Positions 1-9,385 of a DNA stretch of 64,000 bases are shown here, one piece after another; the first letter of the stretch is position 1, and every line of letters begins with the position of its first letter. A program made the translations under genes and the position numbers. The DNA is taken from contig CAKOOH010000007.1 of NCBI GenBank assembly GCA_934098485.1, positions 1 through 64,000 of the forward strand, read 5' to 3'. The DNA is from an uncultured Bacilli bacterium. Lineage in GTDB: Bacteria > Bacillota_I > Bacilli_A > RF39 > UBA660. Under the pieces are notes generated by a model. That model was not told the origin of the DNA. It saw nothing but the letters and a program-made list of their open reading frames with translations, and searched no databases.

Positions 1-20
1 GGGGGGGTTATTAGTATAAT
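1..20 (+). promoter_or_regulatory. Poly-G promoter of surface gene 1 (partial)
   Basis: The window opens inside a G run of at least 7, followed by TTATTAG and a perfect -10 TATAAT at 15-20. The segment from the G run through the next 20 bases is nearly identical to the promoters at 17159-17186, 25458-25485 and 58491-58519 (minus). The -35 and the true G count lie outside the window. By analogy the G run is the variable spacer of a phase-variable promoter. Confidence 0.75.
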
Positions 21-46
21 TATATAGAAAATATTGTGAGGTAACT

Positions 47-2461
47 ATGAATTATGTAAATAACAAAAATAAGATTTATAAAGTATTTTTTTCTTTGATT
101 GGTTTTGTTTTAGTCTTAGGCGGCGTTTCTTATGCTTATTTTTCAACTCAAGTAAAAGATAATGAAACAAATAGTACTTTAACCGCAGTGGCAGCAAATT
201 TAATACTAGAATTTAAAGAAGGAAGTAATCAAATAAATGGTGATGGTATCTTTCCAGGTTGGAGTGCAACAAAAACATTTACAGTAAATAATAAAAATAA
301 AATAGATGCTTACTATAATTTATATATAGATGAAATAAAAAATGAATTAATGAGTGAAAGTATATCATATAAAATAGAAAGTACAGATGGGGGATACACT
401 GGAAACAAGGTATTATTACCAAAAGAAGAAGGTATAATAAAAACAGGAATATACATAAAAGCAAATACAACCCATACATATAAAGTAACGGCATATTATA
501 ACAACTTAGATATTGATCAAAGTAGTGAAAAAGGAAAGACATTTTCTTTTAAAATAAATATAAAAGCATATAGTACAGGAGAACAAACAAATATATCGCA
601 AAATGGTGGTACAATAGTATTAAAAAATAGTTTAGAATCTGATTTGAGCAATTATAAAATATATGGAAACACTATGATAAGTGGAACACCAACGCCCGGA
701 AGTCCTGTAAATATTATTTTTCTTGGAAATAATACCAGTAAAAATTTATTTAATCCCGATAATCTTGAACAAGGTGCAATATTTGATGCTACGGGAAATC
801 TTAGTAATGATGATAAAACTAGAGTAAGAACTATAAATCCTATTACGTTAGAAAAAGGTACTTATTATATGTCTTTAAAAAATTGTGATAATATTATAAT
901 AAGAGCAATGTATAAATATAATCTAGATAATACTTTTATTCAATATAACTCGATTGGTAGTAAATTTTTTGATTTTACTTTATCAGAAGATACTAATGTT
1001 AAATTTTCATTTATAAATAATAATCAAGAGATTGTACCAGAAGATCTGAAATTTTGTCAAATACAATTAGAAAAGGGAACTAGTGCAACTTCTTATGAAG
1101 AATATAAAGGTATTAATTTAGAAATATATAAAAACTTGATAGAAAATGGTTATGGTGAAGCTGGAAATAATACTAATTTTTCTAAATTTACATATAAAAT
1201 AGATACGCCATTAAGTTCTATAAATGGTAGTTTTTATGTGGAAGGTACTGAAAGAACCACTGCATATCTAGATGAGTTTATTAAAATAGATTCTACAAAA
1301 AAATATAATTATTCAGTGTATGTAAAAAATGAAGGTGATACGGCATCTAAATATTATATAGGATTTTATGAATACGATATAGATAAAAAAGGGATACCAG
1401 CAGAAGATGTAATGTATGTCCCAAATACTTTAACTAAACTTAAACAAGATTTAAAAAAAGGAGACACAGTAGTTTATTTAGATGATGTTTCTAATTTTTA
1501 TAGCATGAATGGAATATATAGTACTGGCTTTATCTTTTGGAATTACTGTGATAGTACAGGATATTGTTATGAACCAGAAACATATTCACGTAATATTTAT
1601 CCCTATTTATTTTCTTATTCGAATATTGAGACAACTAATAATACAATAACATTAACTAATGCGTGGAATAAAGAAACAATTAAAGCAGGAACTTATTTAT
1701 CGCAATGCAATTTTGGTTCAACTGATAATTATTCACTTGCAGAGAATATAACTTTTCCTTCAGTATGGAAGAAATTAAGTAATAGTATTGAGGGTGTTAG
1801 TGGTTCAGTGGCTTTAAGTACAAAGTTTAGACATGGTACTTGTTATATTAAGCCATTTAGTTGGGATAATTACTCGGGTACGTCTACAAATGCAAAAACA
1901 TATTATGCGGGATTTCGTTTTGTTGAAGATGGTTATGAAAAGCAAACTACAATTAAATTAAATGAGCCACTTAGATGTGTTAATAACATATGTGATTATA
2001 TAGATTATGAAACTAAAAAGGTGGTAAGAAAAATAGGTAAAAAAGTTTTTACGGGTGGTGAAACATGGTATTTAGATGTTAAAAATAACAAAATATCTAA
2101 TTCATATGAATTTTATTCAACTGATGATTCGGATTTTTTAAAAACGGATATAAAAAATACTATTAATACTCATTTTACAAATGCAAAAGAAGTTAATGGT
2201 AGTGAATTTGGAAGTCGCTATAATATGATTATTTCCTCATCATATAATGTTACAACAGCTACTGAATTTAAGGCATGGTTAAAAACAGAATATGAAAATA
2301 GAACACCAGTTACTGTTTATTATGTTAAAGAAACAGAAACAAAGGAAGATATAAATTTAAAACCAATTACATCATATAATGATACAACAAGCATCTCAGT
2401 AAGTGATGAAAATAATATAAGCCCATCAAAAATAGAAGCAAGTTATAAAAAGAATAAATAG
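47..2461 (+). CDS. Exported surface protein 1: TasA-like N-terminus with phage-tail-like modules
   Basis: A protein of 804 residues with no assigned function. Residues 1-32 form a signal/membrane segment ending in VSYAYFS, the look of the SipW-dependent class of signal peptides (TasA/camelysin). Residues about 33-180 form a beta-rich domain of the kind that follows such signals. From about 187 onward the sequence resembles modules common in Firmicutes phage tail proteins: SGTPTPGSPVNI, then LEKGTSATSYEEY near 345-357, a middle module to about 640, and a C-terminal part with EFKAWL and PVTVYYVKE near 742-765. There is no LPXTG motif or C-terminal membrane anchor. GTGAGGT at 35-41 is the ribosome-binding site. 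It is driven by a poly-G promoter shared with three other surface genes here. A surface adhesin or matrix protein is the likely role; a phage structural gene is unlikely because no other tail genes adjoin it. Confidence 0.8.
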   Translation: MNYVNNKNKIYKVFFSLIGFVLVLGGVSYAYFSTQVKDNETNSTLTAVAANLILEFKEGSNQINGDGIFPGWSATKTFTVNNKNKIDAYYNLYIDEIKNELMSESISYKIESTDGGYTGNKVLLPKEEGIIKTGIYIKANTTHTYKVTAYYNNLDIDQSSEKGKTFSFKINIKAYSTGEQTNISQNGGTIVLKNSLESDLSNYKIYGNTMISGTPTPGSPVNIIFLGNNTSKNLFNPDNLEQGAIFDATGNLSNDDKTRVRTINPITLEKGTYYMSLKNCDNIIIRAMYKYNLDNTFIQYNSIGSKFFDFTLSEDTNVKFSFINNNQEIVPEDLKFCQIQLEKGTSATSYEEYKGINLEIYKNLIENGYGEAGNNTNFSKFTYKIDTPLSSINGSFYVEGTERTTAYLDEFIKIDSTKKYNYSVYVKNEGDTASKYYIGFYEYDIDKKGIPAEDVMYVPNTLTKLKQDLKKGDTVVYLDDVSNFYSMNGIYSTGFIFWNYCDSTGYCYEPETYSRNIYPYLFSYSNIETTNNTITLTNAWNKETIKAGTYLSQCNFGSTDNYSLAENITFPSVWKKLSNSIEGVSGSVALSTKFRHGTCYIKPFSWDNYSGTSTNAKTYYAGFRFVEDGYEKQTTIKLNEPLRCVNNICDYIDYETKKVVRKIGKKVFTGGETWYLDVKNNKISNSYEFYSTDDSDFLKTDIKNTINTHFTNAKEVNGSEFGSRYNMIISSSYNVTTATEFKAWLKTEYENRTPVTVYYVKETETKEDINLKPITSYNDTTSISVSDENNISPSKIEASYKKNK

Positions 2462-2463
2462 AG

Positions 2464-2488
2464 ACTAAATTGGTCTTTATTTTTTTAG
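2464..2488 (+). terminator. Probable weak intrinsic terminator after surface gene 1
   Basis: A short stem, AGACT pairing with GGTCT, lies just after the stop codon and is followed by a T-rich tract. The stem is only about 5 bp, so the call is tentative. Confidence 0.4.
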
Positions 2489-2556
2489 AACTGATTAAAT
2501 TAATATAATTTTAAATAAATTATTAATAAGACTATAAAAATATTCTTTGATTGTGA

Positions 2557-2562
2557 TATAAT
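2557..2562 (+). promoter_or_regulatory. Extended -10 promoter of the alaS-like gene
   Basis: TATAAT preceded by TGA forms an extended -10 (TGNTATAAT). No convincing -35 is seen. It leaves a leader of about 60 nt with CTCTA and TAGAG arms that could form a small hairpin. Confidence 0.55.
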
Positions 2563-2628
2563 TTAATTGATTAGAAAAACTCTATGTAATTTTATGTTAG
2601 AGATTTATTAGCAGGAAGAAGGAATAAT

Positions 2629-4374
2629 ATGAATTTAAAAGATTTGTATATTAATTATTTTATAAGTAAGGGACATAAACAAATCCCTAGTGCACCAGTA
2701 GTACCGGAAAATGATGGTAGTGTATTATTTAATACAGCGGGAATGCAACCATTAATTCCATATTTAATGGGAAAAGAACACCCTTATGGAACAAGACTTG
2801 TAGACTATCAAAAATGTATTCGTACTAATGATTTAGATTCAGTAGGAGATTCAACTCATCATACTTTTTTTGAAATGCTTGGTAATTGGTCTTTAGGTGA
2901 TTATTTTAAAAAGGAAAGCATTGCATATAGTTTTGAATTTTTGACTAAAGTGTTAAATATTCCTGTAAGTAAGTTAGCTGTTACTGTATATGAAGGTGAT
3001 GATAAAATTCCCCGTGATACAGTTAGTGCTGATAGATGGAAAGAATTAGGTATAAGTGAAGAACGCATTGCTTTTTTGGGTGCTGATGATAATTTCTGGA
3101 TTGCTGGAGAAAGTGGTCCTTGTGGGGGAGATACGGAAATATTTTATTTTAGAAGTGATGATGAAGTTCCGACTAAATTTGATCCTAGTGATAATAGATG
3201 GGTTGAAATTTGGAATAATGTTTTTATGGAATATTATAAAGATGCAGATGGTAATGTTTCTGTACTTCCTAAGAAAAATGTTGATACGGGAATGGGACTA
3301 GAACGTGTCGCTGCTATTTTAGAAGGTGTAAATGATAACTATAAGTCTAGTGTTTGGGTTGATGTAATAGCAAAATTAGAAGAAATTACTAATAAACCCT
3401 ATGAAGGCAATGAAGAATCTATGAGAATCATTGCGGATCATCTTAGAACAGCAACCTTTATATTAGCCGATGATGCAAAAGTAGTACCTTCAAATACGGA
3501 TAGGGGATATATTTTAAGAAGATTAATTCGTAGAGCGATTCGTCATGCTAAAAAGTTAGAAATAGATGTTAATAGTAATTGGGATGAACAAATTGCTGAG
3601 TTGATAATTAAAAAATATGAAAAATATTATGATGAATTATCAAGAAATAAAGATGTAGTTTTACAAGAATTAAAAAAAGAAAAAGATAAATTTAATCGTA
3701 CTTTAGAAAAAGGTTTGCGTGTTTTTGAAAAAGAAACGGCAAATATTATAAACATTGATAAAGATTTAGCATTTAAATTATATGACACATTTGGCTTTCC
3801 AATTGAACTTACAGAAGAACTAGCTTCTGAAAAAGGTATTACGGTTGATTTGGAAGGATTTAAAGAAAAATTTAAGGCACATCAGGAATTATCTAGAACA
3901 GCATCTAAAGGTATGTTTAAAGGTGGTCTTGCGGGTAACGATGAGATAGAAACTAGATATCATACGGCAACACATTTATTAAATGCGGCCTTAAAACTAG
4001 TCGTTGGTAAAGACTCTCACCAAATGGGATCTAATATCAATGACGAAAGAATGCGTTTTGATTTTTCATGCGATCATAAATTAACACCGGAAGAAATAAA
4101 GAAATGCGAAGAAATAGTAAATGGTTGGATTAAAGATGGCCTTGATGTTAGTGTTTTAGAAATGCCAAAGGAAGATGCCGTTAAATTAGGTGCAGAAGCA
4201 ATGTTTATAGAAAGATACCCAGATATTGTAACTGTATATAGTATTGGTGAAGTATCTAAAGAAATATGTATGGGTCCGCACGTAAAAAATACAAGCGAAT
4301 TAGGCACTTTTAAAATTGTTAAAGAAGAAGCATCTTCAGCAGGAGTTAGAAGAATTAAAGCAATATTGGAGTAA
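2629..4374 (+). CDS. alaS: Short alanyl-tRNA synthetase or AlaRS-related protein
   Basis: The class II aminoacylation core is clear: LFNTAGMQPLIPYL, QKCIRTNDLDSVG, FFEMLGNWSLGDYF and GMGLERVAAIL. The anticodon-independent helical region and the editing domain follow, with HTATHLLNAAL near residue 444 and CMGPHVKNTSELG near 546. The protein is 581 residues, whereas bacterial AlaRS is normally about 870. It ends right after the editing domain and has no C-terminal oligomerisation/DHHA1 part. A strong terminator overlaps the stop codon, so the short form is genuine rather than a frameshift. It may be the only AlaRS of the cell, or an AlaRS-related paralogue with a full-length alaS elsewhere. AGAAGGA precedes the ATG. 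Confidence 0.85.
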   Translation: MNLKDLYINYFISKGHKQIPSAPVVPENDGSVLFNTAGMQPLIPYLMGKEHPYGTRLVDYQKCIRTNDLDSVGDSTHHTFFEMLGNWSLGDYFKKESIAYSFEFLTKVLNIPVSKLAVTVYEGDDKIPRDTVSADRWKELGISEERIAFLGADDNFWIAGESGPCGGDTEIFYFRSDDEVPTKFDPSDNRWVEIWNNVFMEYYKDADGNVSVLPKKNVDTGMGLERVAAILEGVNDNYKSSVWVDVIAKLEEITNKPYEGNEESMRIIADHLRTATFILADDAKVVPSNTDRGYILRRLIRRAIRHAKKLEIDVNSNWDEQIAELIIKKYEKYYDELSRNKDVVLQELKKEKDKFNRTLEKGLRVFEKETANIINIDKDLAFKLYDTFGFPIELTEELASEKGITVDLEGFKEKFKAHQELSRTASKGMFKGGLAGNDEIETRYHTATHLLNAALKLVVGKDSHQMGSNINDERMRFDFSCDHKLTPEEIKKCEEIVNGWIKDGLDVSVLEMPKEDAVKLGAEAMFIERYPDIVTVYSIGEVSKEICMGPHVKNTSELGTFKIVKEEASSAGVRRIKAILE

Positions 4375-4387
4375 TATTGCTTTTTTT
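4360..4387 (+). terminator. Intrinsic terminator overlapping the alaS stop
   Basis: The arms GCAATATT and AATATTGC form an 8-bp perfect stem around a 5-nt loop, followed by seven T. The 5' arm encodes the last residues of the protein and the stop codon lies in the hairpin. Confidence 0.9.
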
Positions 4388-4451
4388 GATGTTTTTTTAA
4401 AGGAAATTAATAATTTTTGGTTAATATATATTATAGAAGGTGAGAATTATT

Positions 4452-4943
4452 ATGAAATTTATTACATTAATGAATTCTTATTCAATTTATTTCCTGGAAA
4501 AAAGAGGATATATTAATTTCTTTATAAACTATATTAATATGCTTTTAGATTTAAATGAAAAGTTTGTTTTAAAAGATTACTTTAATATGGAAAAAAGTGA
4601 GGTTAGAAGTTATGTAATTTTTGAATCGTTAAATTATATAGTTTTTATGGACTTTAATATTTTTAATTCTAGTAAATTATATGAAGATGACAAAGCAATT
4701 ATCGAATATATTAAAAAAACAGAAACTAAAAAGGTTATATTTGTAATGTTTAATATGAAAGATGGAGAAGATAGTTATATTAATGGGGAATATAATTTAT
4801 ATAGAAAAAAAGATATTTTTTATGCTAGAAGCAAAAGAAAACAACTAAGATATGAGAAGAAAATGATTAATGAATTATATCAAATGGATTTAAAAATGCT
4901 GGGACTTTATATGCATGAAATATATTTAAAATGTAATTTATAA
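4452..4943 (+). CDS. Hypothetical protein, 163 residues
   Basis: I do not recognise this family. It is a Lys- and Tyr-rich, probably cytosolic protein with alternating hydrophobic strands and no clear membrane segment or cysteine motif. The start is taken as the ATG at 4452 because GAAGGTGAG lies about 8 nt upstream; an in-frame GTG at 4440 sits inside that ribosome-binding site. It stands alone between the alaS terminator and the lepA promoter. Confidence 0.6.
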   Translation: MKFITLMNSYSIYFLEKRGYINFFINYINMLLDLNEKFVLKDYFNMEKSEVRSYVIFESLNYIVFMDFNIFNSSKLYEDDKAIIEYIKKTETKKVIFVMFNMKDGEDSYINGEYNLYRKKDIFYARSKRKQLRYEKKMINELYQMDLKMLGLYMHEIYLKCNL

Positions 4944-4958
4944 ATTAAAAGAATTATG

Positions 4959-4964
4959 ATACAA
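4959..4964 (+). promoter_or_regulatory. Probable lepA promoter, extended -10
   Basis: TACAAT preceded by TGA, 25 nt before the lepA start. No clear -35 is seen. Confidence 0.4.
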
Positions 4965-4989
4965 TAGTCAAAGTGAAAGAGTGATTTAG

Positions 4990-6768
4990 ATGGATCATAT
5001 TAGAAATTTTTGCATTATTGCTCATATTGATCATGGAAAAAGTACTTTGGCTGATAGAATACTAGAACTTACTGGTGCTGTATCTAAAAGAGAGATGAAA
5101 GATCAAATTCTTGATAATATGGATATTGAAAGAGAAAGAGGCATTACAATCAAATTAAATGCGGTAGAACTTAATTACAAAGGTTATACGCTTCATTTAA
5201 TTGATACCCCTGGTCATGTCGATTTTTCATATGAAGTTTCAAGAAGTTTAGCGGCTTGTGATGGTGCTTTGCTGGTTGTTGATGCGGCCCAAGGAATAGA
5301 GGCACAAACCCTTGCTAATTTATATTTGGCTCTTAACAGTGATTTAACTATTATACCGGTTATTAATAAGATCGATTTACCAAATGCAGATGTTCCTAAA
5401 GTAAAAAAAGAATTAATAGATATTTTAGGTTTTAAAGAGGAAGAAATAATGCTTTGTTCTGGTAAAACAGGTGAAGGTGTTGGAGAATTATTAGATGAAA
5501 TTATTAAAAAAATTAATCCACCAAAGAATTATGGAGATAAAACAAAAGCTTTAATTTTTGATTCATATTTTGATCCTTACCGTGGGGTTATTGCTTCTGT
5601 TTGTGTTAAAGCGGGAAAAATTAAATTAGGTGATACAATAATAATGATGAGTACCGGAGCAGAATATCAGGTGGTTTCCTTAGGCGTTCATACTCCGCAA
5701 GAAAAAGAATTAGAAGAATTATCTGCTGGGGCTGTTGGCTGGGTTAGTGGAAGTATAAAAACAATTGATACTGTTAGAGTCGGAGATACCATAACGGTTA
5801 AAAATAATAAAGCCTTAGAGCCATTAGATGGTTATAAACCTATGAAACCGATGGTATATAGTGGTATTTATCCGATTGAGCCTAATAAATTTGATGCACT
5901 TAAAGAGGCGTTAGAAAAATTAAAACTTAATGATGCGGCTTTAATATTTGAACCAGAAACTAGTGAGGCTTTAGGTTTTGGTTTTAGATGTGGTTTTTTA
6001 GGACTCTTACATATGGAAATTATAGAAGAGCGAATTAATAGAGAATTCAATATTGATATTATTGCGACAAGTCCTTCGGTAATTTATGAAGTTACTTTAA
6101 CTAATGGTGATGTGATTATGGTAGATAATCCATGTGAAATGCCGGAAAAAGTAAAAATTGCTACAATAGCGGAGCCTTTTGTTAAAGCAAGTATTTTTGT
6201 TCCTAGCGAGTATATAGGGCCTATTATGGAACTTTGCCAGGAAAAAAGAGGAATATATAAAACAACAGAATTTATTGATCCAAAGAGGGTAAATATTCAT
6301 TATGAACTGCCACTAGCAGAAATTGTTTATGACTTTTTCGATAAACTTAAAAGTTATACTAAAGGTTATGCTTCTTTTGATTATGAGTTATCTGATTATA
6401 AAGTTAGTCCACTTGTAAAGATGGATATCTTAATAAATGGTGATGTAGTAGATGCGTTATGTTTAATTGTTCATAAAGATGCAGCATATCATAGAGCAGT
6501 TCAAATTACCAAAAAATTAAGAAAATTAATTCCTAGACAATTATTTGAGGTTCCTATTCAAGCAAGTATAGGTTCTAAAGTTATTGCCAGAGAAAATATT
6601 AGTGCGATGAGAAAAAATGTTCTTGCTAAGTGTTATGGTGGTGATGTTTCTCGTAAGAGAAAATTACTAGAAAAACAAAAAGAAGGTAAGAAAAAAATGA
6701 AGATGGTAGGTTCCGTTGAAGTGCCACCGGAGGCTTTCTTGAGTATTCTAAGTAATGAAGATGAGTAA
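4990..6768 (+). CDS. lepA: Elongation factor 4 (LepA), ribosome back-translocase GTPase
   Basis: A full-length 592-residue member of the translational GTPase family. The G motifs are visible: AHIDHGKSTL (G1) near residue 12, RGITI (G2), DTPGHVDF (G3) and NKIDLP (G4). Domain II, two EF-G-like domains (GFGFRCGFLGLLHMEI is diagnostic of LepA) and the LepA-specific C-terminal domain (CYGGDVSRKRKLL) follow. It acts on stalled or mistranslocated ribosomes and in ribosome assembly. The downstream gene is hemW, as in Bacillus. Confidence 0.97.
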   Translation: MDHIRNFCIIAHIDHGKSTLADRILELTGAVSKREMKDQILDNMDIERERGITIKLNAVELNYKGYTLHLIDTPGHVDFSYEVSRSLAACDGALLVVDAAQGIEAQTLANLYLALNSDLTIIPVINKIDLPNADVPKVKKELIDILGFKEEEIMLCSGKTGEGVGELLDEIIKKINPPKNYGDKTKALIFDSYFDPYRGVIASVCVKAGKIKLGDTIIMMSTGAEYQVVSLGVHTPQEKELEELSAGAVGWVSGSIKTIDTVRVGDTITVKNNKALEPLDGYKPMKPMVYSGIYPIEPNKFDALKEALEKLKLNDAALIFEPETSEALGFGFRCGFLGLLHMEIIEERINREFNIDIIATSPSVIYEVTLTNGDVIMVDNPCEMPEKVKIATIAEPFVKASIFVPSEYIGPIMELCQEKRGIYKTTEFIDPKRVNIHYELPLAEIVYDFFDKLKSYTKGYASFDYELSDYKVSPLVKMDILINGDVVDALCLIVHKDAAYHRAVQITKKLRKLIPRQLFEVPIQASIGSKVIARENISAMRKNVLAKCYGGDVSRKRKLLEKQKEGKKKMKMVGSVEVPPEAFLSILSNEDE

Positions 6769-6801
6769 AAGCAGTAAAAAAAAGGAATTATAGGTAGTAA
6801 A

Positions 6802-7887
6802 ATGATAAAAAGTGTATATATTCATGTTCCGTTTTGTAAAAGCATTTGTTCTTACTGTGACTTTTGCAAATTATTTTATGATAAAAAATTTGTTTCAGTA
6901 TATTTAGATGCTTTAGAAAAAGAAATAAATGATTTTTATTTAGGGGAAGAAGTTGATACTATTTATGTAGGTGGTGGAACTCCTTCAGCACTTAGTTCAG
7001 AAGAATTAGATAGATTTTTTCAAATTATTAAAGTTATTAAACGTACAACTCATTGTGAATTTACTTTTGAATGTAATCCTGAAGATATTGATGACATTTT
7101 ACTTAGTAAATTAAGTCATTATGGGGTAAATAGAATAAGTATGGGAGTGGAGTCTTTTAATAAAGATAATTTAAAGTTTTTAAAACGAGTAGCAGACTTT
7201 GATGATATCAAAAAGAAAATGGATCTTATTAAATATTATGGAATAAATAATATTAATTTAGATTTAATGTATGCTTTAAAAGATGAAACATTAGAAGTTT
7301 TAAAAAGAGAAGTAAAATTATTTTTAAAATTAAAACCAGAACATATTAGTACATATTCATTAATTATTGAAAATCATACAATGATAAATAATGATAATGT
7401 AAGTTATATTTCGGAAGATTTAGATGCCAAAATGTATGATTATATTTGCAAAAAACTTAAAAGAAAAGGATATATTCATTATGAGGTGAGTAATTTTGCT
7501 CAGCCAGGATTTAAATCAAGACATAATTTATGTTATTGGAATAATGAAGAATATTATGGTTTTGGTTTAGGAGCATCTGGTTATGTTAATGGTTTTAGAT
7601 ATGATAATACTAAGAGTTTAACTGAATATGAGAAAGGGAATTTTCATCATAGTGAAGCACTTCTTTCGCAAAAAGAAGTTATGGAATATGAACTAATGCT
7701 AGGACTTAGGAAACTAGAAGGCGTTAGTTTAGAGGAATTTTTTGATAAGTATGGCGTTAACATGCAAGATGTTTTTCCAATTAAGCCACTTATAAGAGAA
7801 AAAGAACTTATTTATAAAAATGGGAGAGTTTTTATAAATCCTTCCAAAATTTATGTAATGAATGAAATATTATTAAAACTCATTTAA
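6802..7887 (+). CDS. hemW: HemW-like radical SAM protein (haem chaperone family)
   Basis: The N-terminus carries HVPFCKSICSYCDFC, the CxxxCxxC radical SAM cluster motif with the extra Cys typical of HemW/HemN-type proteins. GGGTPS and the C-terminal HemW domain (VSNFAQPGFKSRHNLCYW) follow. The length, 361 residues, is normal. HemW inserts haem into respiratory enzymes in known cases; true HemN (coproporphyrinogen dehydrogenase) is less likely given the length and the lepA neighbourhood. No other haem gene is seen, so the actual role here is open. It lies 33 nt after lepA and is probably co-transcribed. Confidence 0.9.
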   Translation: MIKSVYIHVPFCKSICSYCDFCKLFYDKKFVSVYLDALEKEINDFYLGEEVDTIYVGGGTPSALSSEELDRFFQIIKVIKRTTHCEFTFECNPEDIDDILLSKLSHYGVNRISMGVESFNKDNLKFLKRVADFDDIKKKMDLIKYYGINNINLDLMYALKDETLEVLKREVKLFLKLKPEHISTYSLIIENHTMINNDNVSYISEDLDAKMYDYICKKLKRKGYIHYEVSNFAQPGFKSRHNLCYWNNEEYYGFGLGASGYVNGFRYDNTKSLTEYEKGNFHHSEALLSQKEVMEYELMLGLRKLEGVSLEEFFDKYGVNMQDVFPIKPLIREKELIYKNGRVFINPSKIYVMNEILLKLI

Positions 7888-7926
7888 AAATAAACAGATG
7901 AATTTTAGCATATAATAGGTTAGTAC

Positions 7927-7954
7927 TTGAAAAAATAATGAAGTATGGTACAAT
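7927..7954 (+). promoter_or_regulatory. Promoter of the cadherin-like surface gene
   Basis: TTGAAA at 7927-7932 and TACAAT at 7949-7954 are separated by 16 bp. An in-frame ATG at 7938 lies inside this promoter, which is one reason to place the gene start at 7983. Confidence 0.6.
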
Positions 7955-7982
7955 TAATTTATATAGTAAAGAGGTTGTTTTA

Positions 7983-9353
7983 ATGAAATTTAAAAATTTA
8001 TGTATTTTTACCATGTTGATGTTTGTGGGGGCTTTTAGAGTAGATGCACTTAGCTTCAGTGTTTCGGGAAGTAGTCAGGTTCCAACGAATGTTGATGGAG
8101 AGTTTGCCATAAATATAAAAACGGATGATGAAAAGCCAGAAAAAATTAATTTGATATTAGATTACGATAATACAAAAATTAAACTAACAGAAGATAAGTC
8201 AAATAATTTAGGTTATGCCACAGTAATAAATGATAATAGCATTTGGATTACAAAAACAGCAAAGGACTTTGAAGATGGAAATATTATTAAATTTAAAGTA
8301 ACTAATATTTCAACTGTTAGTGAAAGTGTTTCTATCAAAGTAAAAAATATTGTTGTTGATGGGGCGGCTTTAGAAGATGAAAATAGTACGGAAATAAGTA
8401 AAGAAGTATATTTAAAGTATGTAGAAGCAACAACTACAAGAGCCAAAAATACTAGTGCTAAACTTACTAACTTTACAGTTAAGAATGCAACATTTAAGCC
8501 GGCATTTTCACAGTCAATTAAAGATTATAAAATATATGTAAATAAAGATACTATTAAACAAATTACAATTAATCCTTCATATGAACAATCAGGTGTAACT
8601 TTAGAAGTAACATGTAAAATGGGATGTACTTCTCATACTGATTTACCTAATAAATTAGATTTAGTTATGGGTAAAAATGAAGCTGAATTTGTTTTTACAA
8701 GTGAAGACGGAAAAACGAAAGAGACTTATAATTTTATTATTTATCGTGGCGCAACAACTGATGGATCTAGTAAACTAGCATCCTTAACTGTTGAAGGCTT
8801 AGAATTAAAAGAGAAATTTAATAAAGATGTTCTTGATTATACTTTAGAAGTTCCGTTTGAAACTGAGAAAGTAAATGTAATTGCAACAGCAGAAGATGAA
8901 AATGCAGATGTTCAAATTAAAGGAAATGAAAACTTACAAGTAGGAGATAATGTTGTAACAATTACGGTTACTTCGGCCGAAAGTGAAGAAAAGAAAATCT
9001 ATAATATCACAATTAAAAGAAATGAATTTACTCCAGCTGAAGATACTACAACAACTACAGTGCCAGTAATTCCAACTACTGATGATAATAAAAAAGATAA
9101 TAGTACGCTTCTAATTATTCTAATTGCTTTATGTGGTACTATTATAATTGGTCTTGCAGCATATTTTATATTCTTTAAGAAAGATAAAAAAGATGAAAAC
9201 AACGAAAAGAAAAAAGATGTAAGTGCTAAAGAAAAAATAAATGATGAAGGCATTATTGAAAGCCCTCAAATAGATGAAGAAAAAGAACCAACAACAGTAG
9301 ATGATGCTTTAAAAGATTTAATGCAAACAAAGGAATTAGAAATAAAAGAATAG
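7983..9353 (+). CDS. Membrane-anchored surface protein with cadherin-like beta-sandwich repeats
   Basis: A 456-residue type I membrane protein. It has a signal peptide (KNLCIFTMLMFVGAF, cleavage near VDA), an N-terminal beta domain resembling cohesin-type folds (to about residue 145), then two cadherin-like domains of the PF12733 kind, beginning LTNFTVKNATFKPAF and LASLTVEGLELKEKF. A Thr-rich stalk (EDTTTTTVPVIPTT), a single membrane segment (LLIILIALCGTIIIGLAAYF) and a charged cytoplasmic tail of about 65 residues follow. The start at 7983 has AAAGAGG upstream. A surface attachment or envelope-structural role is likely; the ligand is unknown. Confidence 0.85.
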   Translation: MKFKNLCIFTMLMFVGAFRVDALSFSVSGSSQVPTNVDGEFAINIKTDDEKPEKINLILDYDNTKIKLTEDKSNNLGYATVINDNSIWITKTAKDFEDGNIIKFKVTNISTVSESVSIKVKNIVVDGAALEDENSTEISKEVYLKYVEATTTRAKNTSAKLTNFTVKNATFKPAFSQSIKDYKIYVNKDTIKQITINPSYEQSGVTLEVTCKMGCTSHTDLPNKLDLVMGKNEAEFVFTSEDGKTKETYNFIIYRGATTDGSSKLASLTVEGLELKEKFNKDVLDYTLEVPFETEKVNVIATAEDENADVQIKGNENLQVGDNVVTITVTSAESEEKKIYNITIKRNEFTPAEDTTTTTVPVIPTTDDNKKDNSTLLIILIALCGTIIIGLAAYFIFFKKDKKDENNEKKKDVSAKEKINDEGIIESPQIDEEKEPTTVDDALKDLMQTKELEIKE

Positions 9354-9385
9354 TCACTTAATATAATATATTAGGTGATTTTTTT
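9354..9385 (+). terminator. Intrinsic terminator containing the next gene's ribosome-binding site
   Basis: TCACTTAATATA pairs with TATATTAGGTGA over 12 positions (one G-T), followed by seven T. The 3' arm contains AGGTGA, the only good Shine-Dalgarno for the phosphodiesterase gene, whose TTG start overlaps the end of the T tract. Confidence 0.8.

Noticed and set aside
47..2461. A prophage tail gene or prophage edge
   Set aside because: No terminase, capsid, portal, integrase-attachment or lysis genes adjoin it; the N-terminus has an export signal and the promoter is that of the surface family.
4316..4516. 66-codon frame after alaS
   Set aside because: It overlaps the alaS end and the terminator and has no ribosome-binding site; the 163-residue gene is the better reading.
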